Positions 39,936 through 48,948 of a stretch of 64,000 nucleotides of DNA are shown here, piece after piece. Under the pieces are notes generated by a model that saw only the letters and a program-made list of their open reading frames with translations, made no database searches and had not been told where the DNA came from. The stretch is from Desulfuromonadales bacterium (GTDB taxonomy: Bacteria; Desulfobacterota; Desulfuromonadia; Desulfuromonadales; JAGXHI01). The translations under genes were made by a program, and so were the position numbers. Where the stretch lies: positions 1 through 64,000 of the forward strand of contig JAGXHI010000045.1 in assembly GCA_024636295.1 (NCBI GenBank). The letters are read 5' to 3'. The number at the start of each line of letters is the position of its first letter. Position 1 is the stretch's first letter.

Positions 39936-40079
39936 TGGTCGAGCCTCCCGGATTTTGTAAATGAACTGTGATAAAAGTGAGGATCTTCTTCGCCTCCGGA
40001 GGATCAGAAGATCCGGTGAACCTTTATCCTGTCTCCTCGATTCTCCCGGACTTCGAGTATAGCAACTCTGGCAGCAATT

Positions 40080-40802
40080 TCAGTCATCGATGACCCGTTT
40101 TGAGTGTTCGAGATATTTCCATTCTTCGTTGATCCGGAAATATCCGGTGGTGAAAAATATGAGGACTTCCGGAAGATCATAGTAGCCGCCGATCGCTAGA
40201 ATGAATTGGACCCGGTCTTCGGTCTCCGGCCGCATGGACGCCAGGATCGCCGGGCCCGAGGCATAGCTCATTGCGACGATTCCGGCTCGGCCTTCCGGAG
40301 TGAGCTCCGGGCGTTCTACAAGCCAGGCGAAGGCCTCGGCCACCTCCCGGATGTTGCCGCTGTGCACCCGCTGTTCGCGGAGACTCGGGATATCCGGGAC
40401 GAGGACCGCGAAATGTGCGCGTGCCAGAGTTCGGGCGAAGGAGACCACTCGAGGGTCGTTTTTGCCCTTTGGGGCCGCGCCGGGAACGAGCAGAATCCCC
40501 GCCTTCACCCCTTCTCCCGGGAAATAGATATCTGCGAAGTAATTTTTTTCGCCCGAGACGAAAGGAACCTCCTGGCGCAGCGGCTCGGGTGTTCTTTTTT
40601 TCAACAGGCTCGCCTCGTCTTCCGCCGCAATATCCGCCAGCACCAGGAGCGATTCCCAGGCTCTTCCCGGCGAGCAGGCCGACAGCATCAGGAAAACAGG
40701 AAAGAGAACCGTTGCAACCGCGATTTTCCCTGGCATGAAATCAGTATACCAGCCCGGATCAGGGAAGGGTGAACTCCTCCTTTCCGGGGTTTTTCTATTT
40801 TT
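40080..40802 (-). CDS. Alpha/beta-hydrolase-like lipoprotein, possibly C-terminally truncated
   Basis: Lipobox MLSACS; YFADIYFPGEGVKAGILLVPGAAPKGKNDPRVVSFARTLARAHFAVLVPDIP; GIVAMSYASGPAIL nucleophile-elbow-like segment. Start uncertain. Confidence 0.6.
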   Translation of the reverse strand, partial: KNRKTPERRSSPFPDPGWYTDFMPGKIAVATVLFPVFLMLSACSPGRAWESLLVLADIAAEDEASLLKKRTPEPLRQEVPFVSGEKNYFADIYFPGEGVKAGILLVPGAAPKGKNDPRVVSFARTLARAHFAVLVPDIPSLREQRVHSGNIREVAEAFAWLVERPELTPEGRAGIVAMSYASGPAILASMRPETEDRVQFILAIGGYYDLPEVLIFFTTGYFRINEEWKYLEHSKRVIDD

Positions 40803-41311
40803 CATTTGACCCCACCGGCTCCAGTTGATAATTCTGACGATCAATTGATGGAAAAGATCCGGAGGTTTGGCCGCGAGTTCAGGGGAGAATGGACATGAGA
40901 TGGATTCTGCAGATCATCGTGCTGCTTCTGTTACTGTTACTCCTGGCCGTTACGAATCCCGGCGCGGAAGTTCACCAGGAAGCGATCGGCCAAAAAATCG
41001 GCAAAAAACACGGCGCCCTGGGGAAGATCGGAGGAGAGATGTACTCCAGCCTCTTTACCTATAAGGATTATGTTTTTTTCTCTCTGACCCGGTTCGATGG
41101 GGAAATTCGGAGTGTTGGCGCTCTGGGTTTTGTTGTTCCCTTCTGAAGCGGATCAGGCAATCCCAGGATTTCTTCGATGGCATCCCGTCACAGGAATCCT
41201 TCGGCAAGATTTCCCATCGACCCGTTATACTCTCAAGAGGAAGACGAACGGATCGGGCGACCGATATATCCTGGGCCCGCTTCCACACGAGAAGACTGAC
41301 TGCAATAAAAA

Positions 41312-41785
41312 ATGGATGAATATATTATCGTCGCCATGACGCGGAATCGGGTCATCGGCAAAGAAACCGCCATGCCGTGGCACATTCCCGAGGAACTGAA
41401 GCTCTTCAAAAAACTGACCCTGGGCAACACGGTGGTCATGGGGCGAAAAACATTCCTCTCCATAGGTCGCCCCCTGCCACAGAGACACAACATCGTGGTC
41501 AGCGCCTCCCTCTCCGGCGGCGAAGGATACGAAGTTTGCAGGACCCTGGATTCGGCGATGGCGCGGGCGAGGGATTACCGACGGGATATCTTCTATCTCG
41601 GCGGGGTCGGTATTTTCGAGGCCGTCCTGCACCGTGCGGGGTATATGCATGTTTCATGGATCAAGGAGGATTATGCCGGTGATCTTTATTTTCCGGAATT
41701 CGACGAAAGCGCCTGGGCGTTGTTGAGCAGCCGGGATTTCCGCGAATTCAGCCACGCGCTCTATCGGAACCTGAACCCCACCTGA
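41312..41785 (+). CDS. folA: Dihydrofolate reductase
   Basis: IIVAMTRNRVIGKETAMPWHIPEELKLFKKLTLGNTVVMGRKTFLSIGRPLP; FYLGGVGIFEAVL. Confidence 0.95.
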   Translation: MDEYIIVAMTRNRVIGKETAMPWHIPEELKLFKKLTLGNTVVMGRKTFLSIGRPLPQRHNIVVSASLSGGEGYEVCRTLDSAMARARDYRRDIFYLGGVGIFEAVLHRAGYMHVSWIKEDYAGDLYFPEFDESAWALLSSRDFREFSHALYRNLNPT

Positions 41786-41796
41786 GCGGAGCAACG

Positions 41797-42663
41797 ATGC
41801 ATCCGAAACCAGTACTTATCATTCACGGCGGGGCCGGCCGCATCGAGGAAGGCGGAATCGATCTGCTCGAGTACCGGAAGTCACTCGGTGAGATCGTCAG
41901 AGCGGGGTACAACCGATTGCAGAAAGAGGGCGCCCGCGCGGCGGTTCTTCATGTCGTTCGCCTCATGGAATCGGACGAGCGCTTCAATGCCGGCCACGGC
42001 GCTCGTCTTCAGCAGGACGGAAGGGCCCGTCTTTCGGCATCTCTGATGGATTCGTGCTCAGGCCGTTTTTCCGGAGTCATCAACGTGGAGAATGTTGAAC
42101 ATCCGATACTGCTGGCGGCGCTTCTCTCCCATGAAAATAACCGGGTGCTCGCCGGCGCCGAGGCGACCGCCTTCGCGCGCCGCCAGGGGATGAATTATTT
42201 CAATCCGGTGACGCCGGTGCGGCAGACGGAATATCGCCGGCGCCTGACAGCCGAACATGGAACCGTCGGGGCGGTGGCTCTGGACAAAACGGGTGTGATC
42301 TGTGCGGGAACTTCCACCGGGGGGACGGGGTACGAAATGGCCGGTCGGGTCAGCGACAGCCCCACGGTGGCCGGAAATTACGCCTCGGCCGAGGCGGGGA
42401 TCTCCTGCACCGGAATCGGAGAGCAGATCGTGGATATGGCTGCCGCGGCCCAAGCGGTCGCAAGAATTGAAGAAGGACGGGATGTGGCGGAGGCCGTGAG
42501 AAAGACGATAGCGGAAGGAATCGTTCGGGGATATCGCTTCGGAATGATCGCTCTCGATCGACAGGGACGCACCGCCATCGGCGAAACACCTGGAGTGCGG
42601 GTGACCTGGGCCCGATGCGACGGGGAGAAACCAGAGCTCTTTTCCATTGGGGCAGAAGAATGA
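41797..42663 (+). CDS. Isoaspartyl peptidase/L-asparaginase (Ntn hydrolase)
   Basis: VLIIHGGAGRIEEG, autocleavage EHGTVGAVALDKTGVICAGTSTGG. Confidence 0.92.
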   Translation: MHPKPVLIIHGGAGRIEEGGIDLLEYRKSLGEIVRAGYNRLQKEGARAAVLHVVRLMESDERFNAGHGARLQQDGRARLSASLMDSCSGRFSGVINVENVEHPILLAALLSHENNRVLAGAEATAFARRQGMNYFNPVTPVRQTEYRRRLTAEHGTVGAVALDKTGVICAGTSTGGTGYEMAGRVSDSPTVAGNYASAEAGISCTGIGEQIVDMAAAAQAVARIEEGRDVAEAVRKTIAEGIVRGYRFGMIALDRQGRTAIGETPGVRVTWARCDGEKPELFSIGAEE

Positions 42664-43136
42664 GGGGAAATCTTCTCCTCGGGATCATCTCCGATACTCA
42701 TGGACTCTTACGCCCCGGGGCGGTGGAAATTCTGCAGGACTGCGACCATATCGTTCATGCCGGTGATATCGGCAGCCTCGAAATACTCGTGCTCCTCCAG
42801 GCGATCGGACCTCTCACCGCCGTTCGGGGAAATGTGGATGCCGGAGGATGGGCTCAGGCCCTGCCGGAAACCGAGGTTGTGAATATCGGTGCCCGGCTCC
42901 TCTACGTCCTGCACGATCTTGCGGCTCTGGATCTCGTTCCCGAAGCGGCCGGCATTCATGTCGTGATCAGCGGCCATTCTCATCGTCCCGAGATAGTCCG
43001 CAGAAACGGTGTCCTTTACCTCAATCCCGGAAGCGCCGGACCCCGGAGATTCCATCTTCCCATATCGATGGCCGTTCTGGAGATATCGCCGGAGCAGAAA
43101 ACCATTCACCCCCGACTGATCAATCTGGCGGATTGA
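42660..43136 (+). CDS. YfcE/MJ0936-type metallophosphoesterase
   Basis: GIISDTHGLLRPGAVEIL, DHIVHAGDIGS, VRGNVD, VVISGHSHRPEI, LYLNPGSAGPRRF. Confidence 0.9.
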   Translation: MRGNLLLGIISDTHGLLRPGAVEILQDCDHIVHAGDIGSLEILVLLQAIGPLTAVRGNVDAGGWAQALPETEVVNIGARLLYVLHDLAALDLVPEAAGIHVVISGHSHRPEIVRRNGVLYLNPGSAGPRRFHLPISMAVLEISPEQKTIHPRLINLAD

Positions 43137-43304
43137 AGGATTCTCGCCTTTTTCCGTTGCCCCGCATCTTTTCAAAACGTTTCTGTATGCCATAATTAAG
43201 TAAACGCGGAAGTGTTGCAGTAACCCCCGTGGTGAAATTCCTGATTTCCCCCCGGAAGGGGTCACCCATTCACTGGAATTTGAATTTATTCAAAAGGAGA
43301 AAAG

Positions 43305-43682
43305 ATGGCTTTTTCGATGATTCACATCTGTTTTCGGGTCCGTGATCTCGAAGCGTCAGAGACATTCTACCGAGAGGCATTCGGTTTCGAAGTTTCCCGG
43401 CGGCGGGATTTCCCCGATGCCAAATTCACCCTTCTTTATATGAAGGCGCCGGGATCGCCATTTGAACTGGAACTCACCTATAATTACGGCAGATCCGAGC
43501 CCTATGTCATCGGCGACGGCTATTCCCATTTCGCCGTGTCGACCGATAGTATCGAGGATGCCCACCGCCGGCATGAGGACGGTGAATTACATCCGGAGCC
43601 GATCAAATCGATTGGTGGGGGAACGAAGCTGTATTTTCTGACCGATCCCGACGGCTACCGCGTGGAAGTGGTTCAGGCCTGA
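43305..43682 (+). CDS. Lactoylglutathione lyase/VOC-family protein
   Basis: MIHICFRVRDLEASETFYREAFGFEV...YLTDPDGYRVEVVQ-type ending. Confidence 0.85.
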   Translation: MAFSMIHICFRVRDLEASETFYREAFGFEVSRRRDFPDAKFTLLYMKAPGSPFELELTYNYGRSEPYVIGDGYSHFAVSTDSIEDAHRRHEDGELHPEPIKSIGGGTKLYFLTDPDGYRVEVVQA

Positions 43683-43719
43683 TCAGCGGGCAATCGGTGA
43701 AAATAAAAAGGAGAAACGA

Positions 43720-44100
43720 ATGAAACTAAGTGACTATTTCGAAAGCACGGGAGGAATCGGCGTTCTGTCCACAGCGGATGGCGAGGGAAAGGTGGATGCG
43801 GCCATTTACGCCCGTCCCCATATCCTCGAAGATGGCACAGCCGCTTTCATCATGATGGACCGGCTGACCCATCGCAACCTTCAGTCCAACCCCCACGCCG
43901 CATATCTTTTTATACAGGAGGGACACGGCTACCTGGGGAAGCGCCTCTTTCTCACCAAGATCCATGAGGAAAAGGACACCGAGCGTCTGGAGGAGATCCG
44001 CCGCAAGTCCAGCCTCTTCGAGGAAGAAATCCGGAATGAGAGCAAGTACCTTGTTGTTTTTCGGATCGAGAAGGAACTGCCCTTGGTCGGAGGGGGTTGA
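43720..44100 (+). CDS. Pyridoxamine 5'-phosphate oxidase-family protein
   Basis: GVLSTADGEGKVDAAIYARPHILEDGTAAFIMMDRLTHRNLQSNPHAAYLF. Confidence 0.8.
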   Translation: MKLSDYFESTGGIGVLSTADGEGKVDAAIYARPHILEDGTAAFIMMDRLTHRNLQSNPHAAYLFIQEGHGYLGKRLFLTKIHEEKDTERLEEIRRKSSLFEEEIRNESKYLVVFRIEKELPLVGGG

Positions 44101-44210
44101 TTTTCCTTCAGCATCCTGTCAAGCCCCTCTGGTACTTCCAAATCCAAGGCGCTTACCCGGTGACCCTGAATTCCTCGTCCTCCGGGCGAAGGTAAATCCG
44201 GGTCTTCATT

Positions 44211-44590
44211 TCATCCGGAATGTCCAGTCCTCAGCCTTCCCGCGCGGAGGCCTTGATCGCTGCCAGCCCCTCTGCGCTTTTCTGAAGCGCCCGGTCCCGG
44301 GCTTCGTTTCCCGCATCCAGAATCGTTGCGGCTAATTTCCCGTACTCCGAAGACCGCGTGGCCCCGGTCCAGGAATAGATCGAAATTCTCCCGATCGAGC
44401 CACTCTCGAATCCGATTCCGAACTTCTGCCGTACCGTAATCTCCCCAGTGCTCCAAAATCACCCAGGAAATGATGGGGGCAGTCTGGATGCCTTCCGGCA
44501 AATGGAGATTATGGAACCAGGGACGGAGGTCCTCGATCTGCTGCACGATTTCGGCCCGAGTCCCGGCACTGTTTTCAATGGAGTCTTTCG
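44211..44590 (-). pseudogene. Remnant of a SAM-methyltransferase-type gene fused to an unidentified fragment, with a probable frameshift
   Basis: QQIEDLRPWFHNLHLPEGIQTAP resembles the N-terminus of CmoB-like methyltransferases but no SAM-binding domain follows. A second frame encodes KLAATILDAGNEARDRALQKSAEGLAAIKASAREG*. Confidence 0.5.
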
Positions 44591-44606
44591 GGGATTCAAT
44601 AAGGAT

Positions 44607-45215
44607 TTATTCGAAAAAAGGGAAGTTTCCGGTGTTGTTGATGCAGAAAATGCGCGGGCCGTAATCATGCACGGCAACCACGCTGACGGAGGCCAGGCTG
44701 ATATGCAGCCGAAGGGCAAAATCAAGGGGAATGCCTGCATAATGTCCGATGACCGTCTTGATCGGATCGCCATGGCTGAAAAGGGCGATGACTTTATCAG
44801 GGAATTCCTTGCGAAGCTTCTCGATGGAGGTCACCATCCGATTCTGGACTTCCACCATGAGTTCACCACCGGGAATCCGTGTGCCGCTTCGAAAGGTGTT
44901 GAAATGCCGCCATTCTGGATCGTTCTCAAGGTCCTCGAAGCTCCGGCCGGCCCATTCGCCGAAATCTATTTCGGTAATATCCTCCATAATCCCGATCTCC
45001 AGGCCGAGATTGCGGGCCAGAGGTTCCGCCGTTTCCCGGGTCCGTTCCATGGGACTGCTGAAAATAGCCTGAATGGGCACTTCGGAGAGGCGCTCGACAA
45101 GTTTTTCCGCCTGGTCTTTGCCTGTGGCGTTCAGATGTATGCCACTCTTGCGACCGGCAAGGGTGCGTCCCACCACATCGTTATGTCCATGTCTTATCAG
45201 CAGGAAGACGGCCAC
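44607..45215 (-). CDS. Histidine phosphatase (phosphoglycerate mutase-like)
   Basis: FLLIRHGHNDVVG, IFSSPMERTRETAEPLA, DFGEWAGRSFEDL, VIALFSHGDPIKTVI. Confidence 0.9.
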   Translation of the reverse strand: MAVFLLIRHGHNDVVGRTLAGRKSGIHLNATGKDQAEKLVERLSEVPIQAIFSSPMERTRETAEPLARNLGLEIGIMEDITEIDFGEWAGRSFEDLENDPEWRHFNTFRSGTRIPGGELMVEVQNRMVTSIEKLRKEFPDKVIALFSHGDPIKTVIGHYAGIPLDFALRLHISLASVSVVAVHDYGPRIFCINNTGNFPFFE

Positions 45216-45676
45216 TGGTATTTTCCTTTGCCGTTCATGCCCACGCCGGAACTGGTTGTTTTTTTGGTTTTATTTCTCTCAGGGAGAAGATAGCGATGGG
45301 TCACTTCGGCCGCGAGGGCTGCAAATTCTTCCGGAAACATCGGAGGACTTGTGTAACAGGGACGTTTTCCCCGGGTCGGTGTCGTAAAGCAGAGAGTCAG
45401 GGTGATATCGAAATCCTTCAGCCAGTCCAGGGGAAATCCGTATACCGCCACTGCATCCAGCAGATTGAGAAGGCCATAGCTTTTGAGCCGCCGGATGAAA
45501 TTCGGATCGATGGGAGAAACCCCTCCGAGCACCAGCTGCATTTCAGGGCAGAGCTCCCTCACCGTCTCTGCCCCAAGACGGGTCATCAAGGTGAATTCCT
45601 TCCATTCTGGATCCATCTGGAAATCCCAATGGGACAAATTATTCGGATCATTCCAGAATTTTACAGCCTCGATCAT
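45197..45676 (-). pseudogene. Rearranged remnant of a TIM-barrel glycoside hydrolase (beta-xylosidase-like)
   Basis: MIEAVKFWNDPNNLSHWDF (WNEPN-like) and FDITLTLCFTTPTRGKRPCYTSPPMFPEEFAALAAEVTHRYLL; short, and block order appears permuted. Confidence 0.5.
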
Positions 45677-45838
45677 TCAAATACCCATCTTGGAAAAAGA
45701 CCAGTTTTTTACTGACCCAAATCTAACATGAACGGCGGATGTGTCAAGGAGGAGGGACAGTCGGAATCAGGGGCGCCCGAGGACGATAGGATCATCGGTG
45801 CTGATGGTCGGACTCGTCTCGCGTCTTACGAACTCCAC

Positions 45839-45946
45839 AGGCGGATAGTTCACCACGATTTCGGCTTCGGACTCGCGGAGAATACGGACCACATCTTCGT
45901 GCCCCGGCTGGGGCAGGGAAGAGATTTCCTCGGGATAACGTCGCAT
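45839..45946 (-). pseudogene. Short remnant resembling inositol-3-phosphate synthase
   Basis: MRRYPEEISSLPQPGHEDVVRILRESEAEIVVNYPPV resembles the DVVRVLRESG..VVVNYLPVGSE region; no flanking homology in one frame. Confidence 0.4.
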
Positions 45947-46163
45947 ATGGCTGGACGAGTTCTTTGATCCAGGGCAATACATCACTACCGTGACAAATCG
46001 CCGGAAGACGCCGTCGGTCTGCTGCATTGGCGAATCGGTGGATATGAGCCGAGAGATCTCGAAGTGGTTGCCGCCCCGCTTGCAATGGAAGCGTTCTCCG
46101 ATACGCTTGGAAGGAAAACGATGATCCGCAAAACTACCTTGGGCCGCCACATCCGGAGGCGAA

Positions 46164-46535
46164 ATGAAACAGACGTCCTGGATTTACAGTTGGTTTAAGA
46201 TCTTTCTTTTCGGAGCGGTACTGATCGGGGCAGGATGCGCAAGCACGGAACCCAGACCGGAGCCGGTTACCGTACAAAAGATCCTTGACATGACACGAGC
46301 CGGACTCTCTTCCGAGGAAATTATTGCTGAAATCCGGAGCTCGGGAACGGTCTACAGGCTGGATGAGGCAAGGCTGACGGACTTGAAGGGTCGCGGTGTT
46401 CCTGATGACGTTCTCAATTACATGCAGAAAACCTATCAAGAAGAAAAGAGCCGTCTGAACGGACGTTCCATGACCCCGGCCGGGCCGGGCCTATTGTATG
46501 GGGGAAAACCCTCCGACTGGCCCTACGCCAGATAA
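46164..46535 (+). CDS. Small hypothetical lipoprotein
   Basis: Lipobox [33 protein letters not shown]. Confidence 0.65.
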   Translation: MKQTSWIYSWFKIFLFGAVLIGAGCASTEPRPEPVTVQKILDMTRAGLSSEEIIAEIRSSGTVYRLDEARLTDLKGRGVPDDVLNYMQKTYQEEKSRLNGRSMTPAGPGLLYGGKPSDWPYAR

Positions 46536-46605
46536 TTCCGCCGGGAGTCTGCACGCTTCAGGGGCGGTATTGAGCTCCCGCAATTCCAAAGAGGTTCGAG
46601 CGACA

Positions 46606-46932
46606 ATGTCATGGTCCTTTCTTTTTCTCGCAGGCTGTTTTGAGGTCGTCTGGGCGATCGGACTTAAATTTTCGGATGGATTCAGCAGGCTGGCGCCTAG
46701 CCTGGTGACCATTGTCGCCATGGGGATCAGCTTTCTTTTGCTGGCCCAGGCGCTGAAGACAATTCCCGTAGGAACCGGGTATGCCGTCTGGACCGGCATC
46801 GGAGCGGTCGGGACGGCGCTGCTGGGAATCATGGTTCTCGGTGAACCCGCAAGCCCGTGGAGAATCTCCTGCATTCTCTTGATCGTTGCCGGGATTGTGG
46901 GGCTGGGAGTATCTTCAGGATTTGAGAGCTGA
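46606..46932 (+). CDS. Small multidrug resistance (SMR/SugE-like) transporter
   Basis: [22 protein letters not shown]...[29 protein letters not shown]; four TM helices. Confidence 0.9.
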   Translation: MSWSFLFLAGCFEVVWAIGLKFSDGFSRLAPSLVTIVAMGISFLLLAQALKTIPVGTGYAVWTGIGAVGTALLGIMVLGEPASPWRISCILLIVAGIVGLGVSSGFES

Positions 46933-46982
46933 AGCTTCCAGGGAATCAGGTGGTACAGGATTATAAAAACAGACTTGAGAAA

Positions 46983-47249
46983 ATGGAGGACGAAATGGCA
47001 AAGAAACACGGACCCACCATCAAAGATGACGAGCAGTATGAAGAACTTCGGAAGCAGGGAATGAGCAAGGAAAAGGCGGCTCGTATTGCCAATACCCCAA
47101 GGAAGGAAGCCGCAAAAAAAGGTGGTGAATCGGCAAAATATGAGGAGTGGAACAAGGATGAATTATATCAGAAGGCGAAGGAGGTCGGGATCGAAGGACG
47201 CTCCAATATGAAAAAGGAGGAATTGATCGATGCCCTCCGGCACCATTGA
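46983..47249 (+). CDS. Small Rho-N-domain-like protein
   Basis: WNKDELYQKAKEVGIEGRSNMKKEELIDALR SAP/Rho-N-like motif. Confidence 0.75.
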   Translation: MEDEMAKKHGPTIKDDEQYEELRKQGMSKEKAARIANTPRKEAAKKGGESAKYEEWNKDELYQKAKEVGIEGRSNMKKEELIDALRHH

Positions 47250-47270
47250 AAACTGCTGGAGTGATTGTTC

Positions 47271-47837
47271 TCAACCCTGGAAATGATCCGCAAGTATCCG
47301 GATTCCGATGAGGATCAGAAGTACGCCCCCGAAGATTTCCACCTTCTTGCCCCAGAGGGCGCCGATTTTGCTGCCCAGCAGCATTCCTGCCACCGTAAGG
47401 GCGGCGCATACGATTCCGATCAGAAGGGCGGGAGCCCAGATTGCAACTCCGAGGGCGGCCAGGGAAAGTCCGACCGCAAGCGCGTCGATGCTGGTGGCCA
47501 CCGACAGGACCAGCAATGTCCAACCCCGGGTCGGGTCCGAAGGTCGTTTAGCCCCCGGAGCGTTATTTGAACCCGCCTCGCGGATCATTCGCACTCCGAC
47601 CAGCACCAGAAGGACGAAAGCCACCCAGTGGTCAAAGGCGGAAATCCATCGATGGATGCTCATCCCCGCCAGCCATCCAAGCACCGGCATCAGTGCCTGA
47701 AAAAGACCGAAATGGAAACCGAGGCGAAAAAGGTGCCTGGGCGTCACCGAAGTGAGTGTTATTCCCGCTCCCAATGCCACCGCAAAGGCATCCATTGCCA
47801 GAGCGACCGCAATTCCCAACAGTGTCGGCCATCCCAT
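47271..47837 (-). CDS. mntP: Manganese efflux pump MntP
   Basis: GIAVALAMDAFAVALGAGI and LSVATSIDALAVGLSLA paired motifs. Confidence 0.92.
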   Translation of the reverse strand: MGWPTLLGIAVALAMDAFAVALGAGITLTSVTPRHLFRLGFHFGLFQALMPVLGWLAGMSIHRWISAFDHWVAFVLLVLVGVRMIREAGSNNAPGAKRPSDPTRGWTLLVLSVATSIDALAVGLSLAALGVAIWAPALLIGIVCAALTVAGMLLGSKIGALWGKKVEIFGGVLLILIGIRILADHFQG

Positions 47838-48093
47838 CCGAAATTCCTTCCTCTTAACCCGGAGCATTTTCCCGTTGCCCACTGAAAATGTCAACATTCA
47901 ATCCGGTGGACCCCCGGTGAGAGTCGAAGAGGCTTGCCAAAAGTCCCACGTAAAGTATAGGATGGGAGTTCGGTTGAGGAGCGGTTCTTCTCTCAGCAGC
48001 TTCATTCGCGGTGGTGTGAAAATTTTCCGCGGATGTTTATAGCGAAAATGCATAAAGGGTATCCTGGAAGGGAAAAATAGAAGGGAAAAATCC

Positions 48094-48882
48094 ATGAGAA
48101 TGATTCTTATAACCCTGATCTTCGTCCTCCTCGCTTTTACCGGGGTTCATGCCTTTACTCCCGAAGGGTGCGGCACCGGTAAGTGCACCGATTGTCACAG
48201 CCTTTCAGTAGAAGAAGCAGGTGGTCTTCTGGAGAAGGGCGTGGACAAGGTCCTCAGTGTCGGATCTTCCGAGGTGCCTGGTCTGTGGCTGGTCGAAGTG
48301 GAAAAGGCAGGACAAAAGTTTCCCATCTATCTCGACTATTCCAAGTCGTACGTTATTGCCGGCAATGTGATCCGGCTTCAGGACAACGAAAATATCACCG
48401 CCCGGGAAAAGGCGCGCCTGAACAGAGTGGACGTTTCAAAAATTCCCTTGGAGGATGCCCTGCTGGTGGGGAGTCCTCAAGCCTCCACCAAAGCGATCGT
48501 ATTTACAGATCCCGAATGTCCTTTCTGCAAACGGCTTCACCATGAGCTGAAGGAAGTCGTGAGGCGGGATTCCGGGATCGCATTTCTGATCAAGCTCTTT
48601 CCCTTGGAAAGGCATCCCAACGCCTACCCGATTTCAAAAAGTATCGTGTGCAATGATTCCCTCCAGATGCTGGAGGACAGCTTCGAAGGGAAGCCCGTCC
48701 CTCCGCCGCTTTGCAAAACCGATGCGATCGATGAAAATATCGCCCTGGCGGCCGAATTGGGGATTCAATCCACCCCGACGCTGATCCTGCCCGATGGGAC
48801 GGTTCTTCCCGGATATAAAAAGGCGGATGACCTGCTGACCGTTCTCGGTTCCCGAAACTCGCCGGCCACTGCGGGCAAATAA
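48094..48882 (+). CDS. DsbC-like thiol:disulfide interchange protein with N-terminal CxxCH
   Basis: Signal peptide, CGTGKCTDCHSLS, IVFTDPECPFCKRLHHELKEV, IQSTPTLILPDGTVLPGY. Confidence 0.85.
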   Translation: MRMILITLIFVLLAFTGVHAFTPEGCGTGKCTDCHSLSVEEAGGLLEKGVDKVLSVGSSEVPGLWLVEVEKAGQKFPIYLDYSKSYVIAGNVIRLQDNENITAREKARLNRVDVSKIPLEDALLVGSPQASTKAIVFTDPECPFCKRLHHELKEVVRRDSGIAFLIKLFPLERHPNAYPISKSIVCNDSLQMLEDSFEGKPVPPPLCKTDAIDENIALAAELGIQSTPTLILPDGTVLPGYKKADDLLTVLGSRNSPATAGK

Positions 48883-48948
48883 CTTGCTTTCATGGCGGAG
48901 ATCTGCTAAATCTTCGCTGATTTAAGTATATAAGGGAGGAAAATCCTG

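Noticed and set aside
44448-45293. 281-aa plus-strand ORF across the decayed locus
   Set aside because: Opposite the well-supported histidine phosphatase; no recognisable plus-strand domain.
46500-46605. Possible guanidine (mini-ykkC) riboswitch ahead of the SugE-like gene
   Set aside because: I could not find the paired ACGR-loop hairpins in the short leader, and the gap is mostly covered by the upstream lipoprotein end.
47838-48093. Possible manganese (yybP-ykoY) riboswitch upstream of mntP
   Set aside because: The conserved loop elements were not recognisable by eye on the minus strand; needs a covariance-model search.
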